64,000 nucleotides of DNA. It comes from Bacillus thuringiensis. GTDB lineage: Bacteria > Bacillota > Bacilli > Bacillales > Bacillaceae_G. Both the position numbers and the translations under genes were made by a program. The notes beneath the pieces were generated by a model. That model had not been told where the DNA came from, searched no databases, and saw only the letters and a list, made by a program, of their open reading frames with translations. The stretch is from contig NZ_CP012099.1 in the NCBI RefSeq assembly GCF_001182785.1, forward strand, positions 4,090,501 to 4,154,500, read 5' to 3'. Of the stretch, positions 50,402-62,435 are shown one piece after another. The first letter of the stretch is position 1; every line of letters starts with the position of its first letter.

Positions 50402-50593
50402 GATTTCAATACCTTCTCCTCTCCAGAAATAAAGTGAAACTATTTATAGCTTTCATTTCTTCTACCCAACGATACTTTGAGGCAACATTTTATACCAGTA
50501 CCTATAGTTTATTTTCCTTATCTTTCATGATAGTAAAAAATACGACGTTCGCCAACCTTATCATACAAAAAGAAATGATCCTGACAAATAGGA

Positions 50594-51553
50594 TCATTCC
50601 ATTTTATCATATGCCTCAATAATACGTTGCACCAATGGATGTCTCACAACGTCCGTTTGTTCTAATGTAATAAATGACAGACCTGATACACCAGATAAAA
50701 TATTAGCAGCTATAGATAGCCCTGATTTTATCCCTTTCGGCAAGTCTACTTGTGAAGGATCTCCTGTAATAACCATTTTAGAACTAAAACCTAACCTTGT
50801 TAAAAACATTTTTATTTGAGCACCCGTTGTATTTTGAGCCTCATCTAAAATAACAAATGAATCATCAAGCGTACGTCCCCTCATATAAGCAAGCGGCGCG
50901 ATTTCAATTACTCCTCGCTCCATCATACGCTGCGTATATTCTTGTCCAAGAATATCATGTAAGGCATCATATAATGGACGTAAGTATGGATCCACCTTCT
51001 CTTTCAAATCCCCTGGTAAAAAACCTAAATTTTCTCCAGCTTCTACAGCAGGTCTTGTTAAAATAATTTTCTTTACATATCCTTGTTTTAAAGCCCTCAC
51101 AGCCATTACTACAGCTAAGTATGTTTTTCCAGTTCCTGCAGGCCCTATCCCAAAGACAATATCATTCTTCTTCATCGCATGAATATATCGTCTTTGCCCC
51201 ATTGTTTTTACACGAATGGATTTACCTTTTGCAGTCTTGAAAATTTCTTCTTCATATAACTCTTCAAATTGAGCAATTTTCCCTTGTTGTGCGAGCTGAA
51301 TTGCATACGCAACATCTCTCTCTGAAATTGATATACTTTTACGAATTACAACAAGTAATTGCTGTAAGATTTTTTCTACGAGTGTCACCGTTTCAACTGC
51401 CCCAGATACATGAACAGTTTCTCCTCTAGTTACGATCGATACATTCAGTTCTCGTTCAATTACTTTTAAATGCGCATCATTGACTCCAAAAAGAGCGATT
51501 GCTTCGTTAGTATTTTCCAATTGTTGGTTCATTTCTACTAATTGTTCTGCCAT
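50594..51553 (-). CDS. phoH: PhoH-like ATPase
   Basis: 319 residues. Walker A GPAGTGKTYLAVV (about 135-147), Walker B FVILDEAQNTT, and TGDPSQVDLPKG. The N-terminal 100 residues form a KH-like region. RNA-linked ATPase of uncertain role. Three bases separate it from yqfD upstream. Confidence 0.92.
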   Translation of the reverse strand: MAEQLVEMNQQLENTNEAIALFGVNDAHLKVIERELNVSIVTRGETVHVSGAVETVTLVEKILQQLLVVIRKSISISERDVAYAIQLAQQGKIAQFEELYEEEIFKTAKGKSIRVKTMGQRRYIHAMKKNDIVFGIGPAGTGKTYLAVVMAVRALKQGYVKKIILTRPAVEAGENLGFLPGDLKEKVDPYLRPLYDALHDILGQEYTQRMMERGVIEIAPLAYMRGRTLDDSFVILDEAQNTTGAQIKMFLTRLGFSSKMVITGDPSQVDLPKGIKSGLSIAANILSGVSGLSFITLEQTDVVRHPLVQRIIEAYDKME

Positions 51554-51556
51554 TAC

Positions 51557-52756
51557 TCAGTCTCCTTGAATATCGGATTCGGATATTGGTTGTGGCTCTG
51601 CAATATTTTCAACCACAGTATAATGCAATGTGACTTTTAGTTGATCCGCCTCAACCTTTTTACTCAAAATCTTATCACTTACAATCATAGCATGTTCATC
51701 CAATTTTTTCTTTAGTTCTTTTTCAGCCATCTCTTTCGCTACTTTCAGCGCTTGCTTTTCTGTATATTCTCGATTCGCTTCTTCCTCTTCTCTTACAACA
51801 TCTTTTTCATATGCAATCGGCAGTGTAAAACCAAATAATTTCACATCATGCTTTACACTTTCAGTACGAGAGCGTTTATACTTATCATGTTGAAATCCCC
51901 ATATTTTTATTTTCATATCCCAAAATTTAAGAAAATGTTCATTATATACATTACCAGTATACACTTGGAATTGCGTCTTTAGTGGGACATCTACCTTAGA
52001 CGTATACCACGTTTCGCCATACACAATACCTTTCGCTGAAACAATCGTCGGACTTTCCTCATTACCATATATTCCCGATACGAGAATCTGCCCTTTTTCT
52101 ACATGATCATTTTTCAGTACAACCGGCTTTCCAACTTCTACAAACGTTTTTGTAATAATCGCTTCTTTTTTTGCTACTAAATTTTGCGGCCTTTGTTCCT
52201 TTTCTTTTTTCGGTTCGTTTTTTTCAACGATTTTAAAATGATACGTTGTTCCTCTTACTTCTAGTCCCGCCCAAGTAATGGCATTAATATTATCTGTCAA
52301 ATGGCGTTGTACATCTTCTACATTCGGCATTTGAAACTGTAGTTTCCCTTTTTGAATACCCATTTTATCCAATTCTTTCATCAATATATATTCTGTTTCA
52401 GGTTTTGCTCCTGAAATTTCAATTTTCCAAACCATATTTGACATTGTAATCACGCCAAAAAAGAAAATTAAAAACCCAATTAAAAATCCACTGTTTTTAA
52501 TTAAACGCTTATTCCAAAAAGGAAAACCATAACGTCCAATAAAATATAATTTACATTCATTTTTTCTATAAATTGGTTTTATTTTTTTCACATCGCGTAA
52601 CAACATACAAAAAACTAACGTTTCATCAGCTATCTTCCTAACATCCCAAACTAATAAATTCCTCCGTACACATTCATTAACAAACCGTTCCGCTCCTCTA
52701 CCTTCAATTCGCACTTTTACATATCCAAGCCACTTTATAAACCATTTATTTTTCAT
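51557..52756 (-). CDS. yqfD: Sporulation protein YqfD
   Basis: 399 residues: cytosolic N-terminus, one membrane segment (FLIGFLIFFFGVITMSNMV, about 91-109), a large extracellular domain and a charged C-terminal coil (AKEMAEKELKKKLDEHAMI). In B. subtilis it is a sigma-E-regulated sporulation gene next to yqfC. Followed immediately by phoH. Confidence 0.88.
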   Translation of the reverse strand: MKNKWFIKWLGYVKVRIEGRGAERFVNECVRRNLLVWDVRKIADETLVFCMLLRDVKKIKPIYRKNECKLYFIGRYGFPFWNKRLIKNSGFLIGFLIFFFGVITMSNMVWKIEISGAKPETEYILMKELDKMGIQKGKLQFQMPNVEDVQRHLTDNINAITWAGLEVRGTTYHFKIVEKNEPKKEKEQRPQNLVAKKEAIITKTFVEVGKPVVLKNDHVEKGQILVSGIYGNEESPTIVSAKGIVYGETWYTSKVDVPLKTQFQVYTGNVYNEHFLKFWDMKIKIWGFQHDKYKRSRTESVKHDVKLFGFTLPIAYEKDVVREEEEANREYTEKQALKVAKEMAEKELKKKLDEHAMIVSDKILSKKVEADQLKVTLHYTVVENIAEPQPISESDIQGD

Positions 52757-52839
52757 TTACCACCTTCACTACCTTTCTAAAAGTAGATATACCACTTTTC
52801 ATTTGAAGCATTAAAATAGCTCGTACTAAAATGAAACAG

Positions 52840-52887
52840 AGTAAAACTGTAATCGATCTCTATCAACGGAACTTTTACAGGATAAAG
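52840..52887. repeat. Degenerate fragment resembling the pst-flanking repeats
   Basis: AAACTGTAATCGATCTCTAT then CAACGGAACTTTTACAGGA aligns with the first 45 bases of copies A and B (AAACTTTAATCA..., CAATCGGGCTTTTACGGA). The later stems are missing. Located between yqfD and yqfC. Confidence 0.45.
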
Positions 52888-52914
52888 AAGAAAAACTTCA
52901 CAAATGGAAGTTTC
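52884..52914 (-). terminator. Probable terminator after yqfC
   Basis: AAACTTC / GAAGTTT stem, TTTC tract on the minus strand, just past the yqfC stop; would attenuate transcription into yqfD. Confidence 0.6.
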
Positions 52915-52917
52915 ACT

Positions 52918-53211
52918 TCAATCACCTTTTTTCTCATTTTCTAAAAATGTTACTTGCTCAATTATCCCTTCGAGCAAAAGCTCCTCTGGAAGAATCGTTT
53001 TAATAACAAAGGATTGTCCTTTAATTAGTAATTGACCGTGTTTTAAAAGCAATCGCACTTCTTTATCTGAAAACACTAATAGCCCCCGATGATTTTCTAT
53101 ATAAATATGTATTTGCCCAACAAGAGTAATCCGAGGCAGATCCATTAATACATCCACTGGTAGGTCTACTTGTTTTGTTAACCAATTTTTCATTTGTTCT
53201 AATTTCTTCAT
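52918..53211 (-). CDS. yqfC: Sporulation protein YqfC (YabP family)
   Basis: 97 residues, beta-rich, with DLPRITLVGQIHIYIENHRGLLVFSDKEV typical of the YabP/YqfC family. I chose the ATG at 53211 with GAGGAGGGGG upstream; an earlier frame start at 53232 lies before that site. In B. subtilis it is sigma-E dependent; I could not find a clear sigma-E promoter here. Confidence 0.86.
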   Translation of the reverse strand: MKKLEQMKNWLTKQVDLPVDVLMDLPRITLVGQIHIYIENHRGLLVFSDKEVRLLLKHGQLLIKGQSFVIKTILPEELLLEGIIEQVTFLENEKKGD

Positions 53212-53366
53212 CTCGAAAGACCCCCTCCTCATCCCATATATATGTATTTCTTCACAAGTGCCTATCGTGTTATAACGACTTCACTAACATAACTATATTC
53301 TGTAAGTGTTCATCTCATGTTAATTAAAACAGTCGCTATATGAAATCATATTTATCGGGACAATGA

Positions 53367-53526
53367 TGGATCAGAGGATGTTACCCATAATAATAGAAGT
53401 ATTAATACAAGAATATGCGCCCCTAGGGGATATCAGTACAAGTTACATTAAGAAATTGAGCCTAGCGAGCAGTTAGAAACTTGAAAAACCCTGTTACAAT
53501 TTGTTCTGGGTGTGACATACTGACCA
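53367..53526. repeat. Structured repeat of about 160 bases (bcr1-like)
   Basis: Outer stem TGG-A-TCAG (53367-53374) with CTGACCA (53520-53526); next ATGTTACCCA (53378-53387) with TGGGTGTGACAT (53507-53518); inner CAAGTT (53439-53444) with AACTTG (53478-53483). It contains the palindrome CCCCTAGGGG. Length, folding and intergenic position fit the bcr1 repeat of the B. cereus group; the identification comes from memory of that family. Non-coding. Confidence 0.5.
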
Positions 53527-53637
53527 TAGAATAAGTAGTTGTCATTCATTAGACAAATAAGATAAAATTCGAAAAAGGAAATTGCTCCACTCTGAATTTT
53601 GCGGTGTAAGTAAGAATATCTTATAGGTGGTTGTTAT

Positions 53638-54263
53638 ATGAATTTCAAAAAAATATTAGGAGTCATTAAAAAACAAAAAATGAATTAATAAGCGAGGAAA
53701 TACGAAAGGAAATTGGATTTAGTCAAGAAATTTTAAATGTTATAAAACAAGTTACTAATAGCAGCATCCAGCCCTTTTATGCAACTGATTCAAAATCTAA
53801 AATAGCCGGAGTCTCTTTCGTTACCTTTGAGAATTATGCTGAACAGCAAGTTATAAAAGTTCAATCTGAGGTTCAGAAGCTTGGATACTTAGCTTTTATT
53901 TGCGAAAGAAGTTTTAGTCAAGGAAGTAAGAGTAAGTGTAGAATTGCAATTACACAAGGAAATGGCCAATTTGATATCCTTACAATCCAACAAACAAATG
54001 GCGTTAATTACGAAGTTAGCAATATAGATGTTATTTTTAAACTAAGAAAATGGAATGATCGCTATCCTTTTATCATAATCGGTGCAGATCATGACTGGGT
54101 TGATGCCATTTTTAGCGTGTTACCTACAGACGAAGAAATGCAATCTTTCGCGCAAGAAATGTATGAATTTTGTCCAGATATAGTGGAACAAGGAATAGAA
54201 AGCATTGAGGAGTTAGTCGAAGAAATTAAGAAAACGAAAAAGCTTTTTTTATGGTGGGATTAA
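53638..54263 (+). pseudogene. Frameshifted DUF4253 gene
   Basis: ATG at 53638 behind ATAGGTGG starts MNFKKILGVIKKQK and hits TAA at 53686 after 16 codons. Adding one A to the A6 run at 53675-53680 restores a frame of about 208 codons to TAA at 54263. The C-terminus carries IIGADHDWVDAIFSVLP, MYEFCPDIVEQGIES and LFLWWD, the DUF4253 hallmarks. Function unknown; the family often sits in variable, toxin-like or immunity-like loci, which is only suggestive. It could also be a sequencing error or a slippage site. Confidence 0.8.
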
Positions 54264-54297
54264 TCACAACTAAGGCCGTTACCTTTTTTACATACCA

Positions 54298-54332
54298 GAG
54301 GCGTTTCTATCACTTACAGAAACGCTTTTTAA
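54298..54332 (+). terminator. Terminator after the DUF4253 gene
   Basis: GCGTTTCT / AGAAACGC stem with a 9-base loop and a T5 tract, about 40 bases past the pseudogene stop. Confidence 0.85.
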
Positions 54333-54364
54333 GCAATATAGTGTTTTTCCTTAATAAGAACAAT

Positions 54365-54399
54365 AAAAAAACGTCTCATACGAAATGAGACGTTTTTTT
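54365..54399. terminator. Bidirectional terminator after yqeY
   Basis: AAAAAACGTCTCAT / ATGAGACGTTTTTT palindrome with tracts on both sides; ends at the yqeY stop. Confidence 0.92.
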
Positions 54400-54841
54400 A
54401 TGCTAATAGCTGGATAACCAACTTATTCACAAGTGATCCGTCTGTTTTACCTTTTACTTTCGGCATAACAGCAGTCATCACCTTACCCATATCTGCTTTA
54501 GAAGTCGCACCAACTTCAGAAATAACTTGCTTGATTACATCAACTAGTTCTTCTTCAGTTAATTGCTCTGGCAAATATGCGCTTAAAATCTGAATTTCAC
54601 TTTGCAGTTTATTAACAAGGTCTTCACGACCAGCTTTTTTAAATTCAAGGAGGGAGTCCTTATACTGTTTTACTTCACGAGCTAAAACTGTTACTTCCTC
54701 TTCTTCAGTAAGAGTATGTTGCAGTTTAATACCTTCATTTTGTAAAGCAGCCTTAACCATACGAATAACGGTTAATTTTTCTTTTTGTTTATTCTTCATC
54801 GCTTGTTTCATATCATCGTTTAAACGACCGAGAAGACTCAT
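54398..54841 (-). CDS. yqeY: GatB/YqeY domain protein
   Basis: 147 residues, helical. Starts [28 protein letters not shown] and ends with the YqeY tail [23 protein letters not shown]. Related to the tRNA-binding tail of GatB; role not established. Fifteen bases after rpsU, as in most bacilli. Confidence 0.93.
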   Translation of the reverse strand: MSLLGRLNDDMKQAMKNKQKEKLTVIRMVKAALQNEGIKLQHTLTEEEEVTVLAREVKQYKDSLLEFKKAGREDLVNKLQSEIQILSAYLPEQLTEEELVDVIKQVISEVGATSKADMGKVMTAVMPKVKGKTDGSLVNKLVIQLLA

Positions 54842-54856
54842 AACTTACACCCTCTC

Positions 54857-55030
54857 TTAGAATTTACGCTTTCTTGCCGCTTCAGATTTCTTCTTACGTT
54901 TTACACTTGGTTTTTCATAAAACTCGCGCTTTCTTGCTTCAGCAAGTGTACCAGTTTTAGAAACCGATCTTTTAAAACGGCGAAGTGCATCCTCCAAAGA
55001 CTCGTTTTTACGAACGACTGTTTTTGACAT
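54857..55030 (-). CDS. rpsU: 30S ribosomal protein S21
   Basis: 57 residues, [20 protein letters not shown] to [16 protein letters not shown], strongly basic and of standard length. I chose the ATG at 55030 with GGAGGGAGGG upstream over the frame start at 55057. Operon with yqeY. Confidence 0.96.
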
Positions 55031-55114
55031 TCTCTTTCCCTCCCTCCGAAACATCACACTTACATACTAACTTCAGCATGCAAAAAGAAACACTTCTTCA
55101 GCATGTCTTTTACG

Positions 55115-55144
55115 ATTATAATACATTTTATCACTTCAGGTCAA
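55115..55144 (-). promoter_or_regulatory. sigma-A promoter of rpsU-yqeY
   Basis: Minus strand TTGACC (55139-55144), 18-base spacer, TATAAT (55115-55120). The transcript would have a leader of about 75 bases containing two copies of CATGCTGAAG (55071-55080 and 55096-55105). Confidence 0.75.
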
Positions 55145-55307
55145 CTATTTGGCAGAATAAAAGAAGAATAGAAGCATTTCCTTTTCAAAAGTTATGCAAA
55201 TAGCTAGTATCCTTCTTTCATGAAGATAACTATATTTTTATCATTTCATCTTTTTTCATACAGGGATGCACGAAACGCCTCCCCACCTTCTAGTACTTAA
55301 CCTCTTC

Positions 55308-55349
55308 AAAAATAAAGAAAGCATGCAAACCGTTTCCGGTTGCACGCTC
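55308..55349 (-). terminator. Terminator after mtaB
   Basis: GCATGCAAACCG / CGGTTGCACGC stem with loop TTTC; T-rich on the minus strand. Four bases before the mtaB stop. Confidence 0.88.
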
Positions 55350-55352
55350 TTT

Positions 55353-56705
55353 TTATGCGCTTGCTGATTCTTTTTTCACATCATCTTCAAGAACACGAAC
55401 AAATTGCGCTTCGTTATATGGATAACCAGCTTTCGTAATTTTCACTTTCACTAGCTTACCAATTAATTCTTCTGATCCTTCAAATACAATTTTCAAGTAG
55501 TTATCTGTATAACCTACATATAACCCTTCACGGTCGCCCTCTTTAAATTGCTCTTCCGGAATAATTTCAAGCACTTCACCTTCAAACGCTGATGCATATT
55601 CTTTCGCTAATTGATTAGATAACTCAATTAAACGATGAACACGATCGTTCTTCACATCTTCAGGAACTTGATCTTCCATGCGCGCTGCAGGTGTTCCTGT
55701 ACGTTTTGAATAAGGGAACACGTGTAACTCAGAGAAGCGGTTCTCTTTAATAAAATTGTATGTTTCCATGAATTCTTCTTCTGTTTCACCTGGGAAACCA
55801 ACGATTACGTCAGATGTAATTGCAAGGCCTGGTAACGCTTCTTTCAAACGATCTAAACGCTCTTGGAAGAATTCCATCGTATATTTACGACGCATACGTT
55901 TTAATACAGTATTAGAGCCAGATTGCAACGGGATATGCAAGTGACGTACAACTACTTCAGATTTATCTAACACTTCAATTACTTCATCTGAAATTTGACT
56001 CGCTTCAATAGAAGAAATACGAAGGCGTTTTAATCCGCCTACTTCCGCTTCCATATCACGAAGTAATCCAGCTAAGTTATAATCTTTTATATCTTCGCCG
56101 TATCCACCTGTATGAATACCCGTTAATACGATTTCTTTATAGCCTGCATCCACTAATTGTTGTGCTTGTTTAATAACTTCCTTTCCATCACGAGAACGCA
56201 TTAAACCACGCGCCCAAGGAATGATACAGAATGTACAGAAGTTATTGCAACCCTCTTGTATTTTTAAAGACGCACGTGTACGATCCGTGAAATAAGGTAC
56301 ATCAAGTTCTTCGTACACACGTGTTTTCATAATATTGCGGACAGCATTAATTGGTTGACGCTCTTTACGGAATTCTTCGATGTAACCTAACATCTTTTCA
56401 CGATCCTGTGTACCAACTACGATATCTACACCTGGAATCGCCATAATTTCAGCTGGAGATGTTTGTGCATAACATCCCGTTACACAAATAACTGCATCTG
56501 GATTTTGACGCACAGCACGCCTGATTACTTGACGGCTTTTTTTGTCCCCAGTATTCGTTACTGTACATGTGTTAATAACATATACATCAGCTTTCTTTTC
56601 ATATTCTGTTCTTTCATAACCACCTTGTTTAAACAATTGCCAAATGGCTTCTGTTTCATAGTGGTTTACTTTACAACCTAACGTATGGAACGCAACAGTT
56701 GACAT
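55353..56705 (-). CDS. mtaB: tRNA t6A37 methylthiotransferase MtaB
   Basis: 450 residues. N-terminal MTTase domain with Cys in FHTLGCKVN, NTCTVTN and VTGCYAQ, radical-SAM cluster in EGCNNFCTFCIIPWARG, and a C-terminal TRAM domain (YVGYTDNYLKIVFEG). Converts t6A37 to ms2t6A37 in tRNA. Matches B. subtilis YqeV. Six bases after rsmE. Confidence 0.94.
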   Translation of the reverse strand: MSTVAFHTLGCKVNHYETEAIWQLFKQGGYERTEYEKKADVYVINTCTVTNTGDKKSRQVIRRAVRQNPDAVICVTGCYAQTSPAEIMAIPGVDIVVGTQDREKMLGYIEEFRKERQPINAVRNIMKTRVYEELDVPYFTDRTRASLKIQEGCNNFCTFCIIPWARGLMRSRDGKEVIKQAQQLVDAGYKEIVLTGIHTGGYGEDIKDYNLAGLLRDMEAEVGGLKRLRISSIEASQISDEVIEVLDKSEVVVRHLHIPLQSGSNTVLKRMRRKYTMEFFQERLDRLKEALPGLAITSDVIVGFPGETEEEFMETYNFIKENRFSELHVFPYSKRTGTPAARMEDQVPEDVKNDRVHRLIELSNQLAKEYASAFEGEVLEIIPEEQFKEGDREGLYVGYTDNYLKIVFEGSEELIGKLVKVKITKAGYPYNEAQFVRVLEDDVKKESASA

Positions 56706-56711
56706 TGATCA

Positions 56712-57461
56712 TCACCCCATCAATTCAAAATGATACGAAGCAGCACTTAACGCGTATAACGGCGCCGTTTCTGTTCTTAAAATTCTTGGTCCTAAACTAC
56801 ATGGTACAAATTTATGTTCACGAAGCGCTGTAATCTCTTCCTCAGCTAAACCGCCTTCTGGGCCAAATACAATCAATAGTTTTTGACCTGGTTTCATTGT
56901 CGTTAAAGCTTTCGCAAAATTAGATTTCTCGCCTTGTTTTGCTTCCTCTTCGTAAGCAACAAGACAAACATCATACTCACCACTCATTGAAAGCAATTGC
57001 TTAAATGATGCCGGAGCATGTACTTCTGGAATTTCACTTCTATGTGATTGTTCCGCAGCTTCTTTCACAATTTTTCTTAAACGCTCAACTTTTTTATCAG
57101 CTTTTTTCGCATCCCATTTTACGATAGAGCGAGATGCTTGAAATGGTAAGAATGCAGCTGCCCCAAGCTCAGTTCCTTTTTGAAAAATTAACTCTAGCTT
57201 GTCTCCTTTTGGCAGTCCACTTGCAATCGTCACGAAAACAGGAAGTTCACTTGACGCCTCTACCCATTCTACAATAGCCGTATTAATAAATTCACTGGTA
57301 ATTTCATCAATTGAACATACTGCTGTTTTTCCGTTTACACAGCAATAAATTTGATCGCCAGCTGTCATACGCATTACTCTCGCAATGTGATGTACATCAT
57401 CACCTACAATGCGAATTTTTGCTTCACTTACATGTTTTTCTTCTACAAAATAACGTTGCAT
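56712..57461 (-). CDS. rsmE: 16S rRNA (uracil(1498)-N3)-methyltransferase
   Basis: 249 residues. N-terminal PUA-like domain (VGDDVHHIARVMRMTAGD) and C-terminal SPOUT knot with VFGPEGGLAEEEI and LGPRILRTETAPLYALS. Methylates U1498 of 16S rRNA. Between prmA and mtaB. Confidence 0.93.
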   Translation of the reverse strand: MQRYFVEEKHVSEAKIRIVGDDVHHIARVMRMTAGDQIYCCVNGKTAVCSIDEITSEFINTAIVEWVEASSELPVFVTIASGLPKGDKLELIFQKGTELGAAAFLPFQASRSIVKWDAKKADKKVERLRKIVKEAAEQSHRSEIPEVHAPASFKQLLSMSGEYDVCLVAYEEEAKQGEKSNFAKALTTMKPGQKLLIVFGPEGGLAEEEITALREHKFVPCSLGPRILRTETAPLYALSAASYHFELMG

Positions 57462-57605
57462 ATAATCACCTTAGTAGAGTTTCGTTCCTTTCGTAAGTCA
57501 ACACTTACGAAAAGAACGAAACATTATCATTTTTCATATAACAAACGGCAAGTCCCTCACCTTATAGTGAGAGACTCCCCTTTTCATTATAGACTAAAAT
57601 CTATA

Positions 57606-58544
57606 TTACGCATTTCGTGCAATAATTGCTACCCAATCTTCCATTCGTAACACTTCTTCAATTGTAAATCCAGCTTGTTCTAACGCCTCAGAAATTACTT
57701 TTTCCTTCGCAGCAATAATGCCCGATGTAATAAATAATCCACCTGACTTCACAACTCTCGCTGCATCTTCAGGGAATAAAAGAATAATTTCTGCTAATAA
57801 GTTAGCTACGATTAAATCAACAGGACCTTCAATACCTTCTAAAAGACTATTTTGCCCAACAGACACGATATCATCTGTTTTATTTAAACGCACATTCATT
57901 TCTGCACTTTCAACTGCAACCGGATCTAAATCATATGCTTGAACAGAAGACGCGCCTAATTTTGCCGCTGCAATACTAAGCACACCAGAACCTGTTCCTA
58001 CATCAATGATAGCGTCACCTGGCTGTACTGTTTTTTCTAAAGCACGAATACACATCGTTGTTGTTGGATGAGTTCCTGTACCAAACGCCATACCTGGGTC
58101 TAATTCAATGATTTTTTCATCAGGAGAAGATGGTGTATATTCTTCCCACGTCGGTACGATTGTGAATGTATCAGAAATTTGTACTGGATGGTAATATTTT
58201 TTCCAAGCAGTAGCCCAATCTTCTTCATTGACTTCGTTAACGGTAATATTTCCAGTACCAATTTCAATGTCGTAAGATGGAAGCACATCAATAGATGATT
58301 TTACACCTGCAATCGTTTCATGTAAAGAATCCGTTTGCGGGAAATATGCTTTTATTAATACACCTTCCGCCGGATATTCATCTGGATTCAATGCATAAAT
58401 TTCACCATATTGTTGCTCGCGCTCTTTCGTTAACTCCGCTGGGTCCTCAATAGCAACTCCACTAGCACCAGCTTCGTGTAAAATATGAGAGACAGCTTCT
58501 ACTGCTTCTTCTGTTGTATGAATACTAACTTCTGACCATTTCAC
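57606..58544 (-). CDS. prmA: Ribosomal protein L11 methyltransferase
   Basis: 312 residues. N-terminal substrate domain, then SAM motifs [34 protein letters not shown] and [12 protein letters not shown]. Trimethylates L11. Starts with GTG at 58544 behind GGAG. Downstream of dnaJ, as in B. subtilis yqeT. Confidence 0.95.
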   Translation of the reverse strand: MKWSEVSIHTTEEAVEAVSHILHEAGASGVAIEDPAELTKEREQQYGEIYALNPDEYPAEGVLIKAYFPQTDSLHETIAGVKSSIDVLPSYDIEIGTGNITVNEVNEEDWATAWKKYYHPVQISDTFTIVPTWEEYTPSSPDEKIIELDPGMAFGTGTHPTTTMCIRALEKTVQPGDAIIDVGTGSGVLSIAAAKLGASSVQAYDLDPVAVESAEMNVRLNKTDDIVSVGQNSLLEGIEGPVDLIVANLLAEIILLFPEDAARVVKSGGLFITSGIIAAKEKVISEALEQAGFTIEEVLRMEDWVAIIARNA

Positions 58545-58572
58545 AATTTACCAACTCCATTTTTTATTTCCA

Positions 58573-59688
58573 TTATTCCCCTTTGAAAGCACGTTTAAGC
58601 TTTCCAAACAAACTATCATCCTGCTCTTCTTGCCCTGCAAATTCACGTAATAAATCTTTTTGATGTGAAGTCAATTTCGTCGGTACAACAACGCGAACGA
58701 CTACATATTGATCTCCTTGACCGTATCCACGTACGTTCGGAGCACCTTTTCCTTTTAAGCGGAATTCTGTTCCAGTTTGTGTTCCTGCTGGGATTTTCAG
58801 CTTCACTTTACCATGAACAGTAGGAACTTCCACTTCAGCACCAAGTGCCATTTGTGCAAATGTTAATGGCATTTCGCAAATAATGTGATCTCCTTCACGC
58901 TCAAAGAATTCATGACTTCTTACATGAACGACTACATATAAATCTCCTGCTGGTCCACCATTTACGCCAGCTTCACCTTTTCCAGATACACGAATTTGTT
59001 GACCATTATCGATACCTGCTGGAATTTTAACATTGATTTTTTTGCGTTTACGAACTTTACCAGAACCGTGACATGTCGTACATTTTTCTTTAATCATTTG
59101 CCCAGTACCTGAACAATGACCACAAGCTTGACGGTTCACAATACGACCAAACGGTGTATTTTGTTCTACACTCACTTGACCTGATCCTGAACAATGTTTA
59201 CATGTTTCTTTTGAAGTTCCTGGTTTTGCACCGCTACCTTTACAAGTATCACATGGATCTTCTACTGGAATTTCCACGTTTAATTCTTTACCAAAAATAG
59301 CTTCTTCAAAATCTAAAGTGACTTGATATTGTAAGTCAGCACCTTGGCGCGGAGCATTCGGATCACGACGTCTGCCGCCACCACCACCAAAGAAAGAACT
59401 AAATATATCTTCAAAACCGAAGCCACCGCCGAAGTCTCCTCCGCCGCCAAATCCACCGAATCCTTGATTTGCACCAGCATGACCAAATTGATCGTACTGC
59501 GCACGCTTTTGATCATCACTTAACACTTCGTATGCTTCTTGTACTTCTTTAAACTTTTCAAGCGCATTTTCTTCTTTGCTTACGTCTGGATGGTATTTTT
59601 TAGCCAAACGACGATACGCTTTTTTAATTTCATCTGTTGAAGCGCCCTTGCTAAGTCCAAGGACCTCATAATAGTCTCGTTTACTCAT
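58573..59688 (-). CDS. dnaJ: Chaperone DnaJ
   Basis: 371 residues. J domain with HPD ([10 protein letters not shown], about 31-40), a Gly/Phe-rich stretch ([19 protein letters not shown]), four CxxCxGxG zinc repeats ([32 protein letters not shown]), then the C-terminal substrate domain. I chose the ATG at 59688 with GGGGG ten bases upstream. Co-chaperone of DnaK. Confidence 0.96.
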   Translation of the reverse strand: MSKRDYYEVLGLSKGASTDEIKKAYRRLAKKYHPDVSKEENALEKFKEVQEAYEVLSDDQKRAQYDQFGHAGANQGFGGFGGGGDFGGGFGFEDIFSSFFGGGGGRRRDPNAPRQGADLQYQVTLDFEEAIFGKELNVEIPVEDPCDTCKGSGAKPGTSKETCKHCSGSGQVSVEQNTPFGRIVNRQACGHCSGTGQMIKEKCTTCHGSGKVRKRKKINVKIPAGIDNGQQIRVSGKGEAGVNGGPAGDLYVVVHVRSHEFFEREGDHIICEMPLTFAQMALGAEVEVPTVHGKVKLKIPAGTQTGTEFRLKGKGAPNVRGYGQGDQYVVVRVVVPTKLTSHQKDLLREFAGQEEQDDSLFGKLKRAFKGE

Positions 59689-59821
59689 AAATTTGCAACC
59701 CCCGAATCTTTCACATAAACGTAATTTTAACACCGAAAGAAAGTGCTTTGCAACAAAGTTTCCTCACTTACAGTATGCAAAGCAAAAAACTTAAGAACCT
59801 CACACATTTCTCCTCATTCGT

Positions 59822-59857
59822 GAAAAAAGCCAAAGTCAAGGCACGCTTGACTTTGAC
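59822..59857 (-). terminator. Attenuating terminator between dnaK and dnaJ
   Basis: AAAGTCAAG / CTTGACTTT stem with a 5-base loop and a T6 tract shortly after it on the minus strand. It would make dnaJ expression lower than dnaK or require read-through. Confidence 0.82.
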
Positions 59858-59892
59858 TTTTTGTCATCTTACTTATTATCTTTGCAGTTGAA

Positions 59893-62321
<2,429 letters not shown>

Positions 62322-62435
62322 AATATTCACCTCCTTAAAAGGTATTAGGTATCATGTATAGCATGATTACCTAAACATTATATATTACACACAGCAATGA
62401 AAATTTCATCACTTGAGCGAATGTATTACTCTCAT

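Noticed and set aside
50427..50460. GTGAAACTATTTATAGCTTTC as another copy of the pst-flanking repeat
   Set aside because: Similarity is limited to GTGAAACT; the later blocks and stems are missing.
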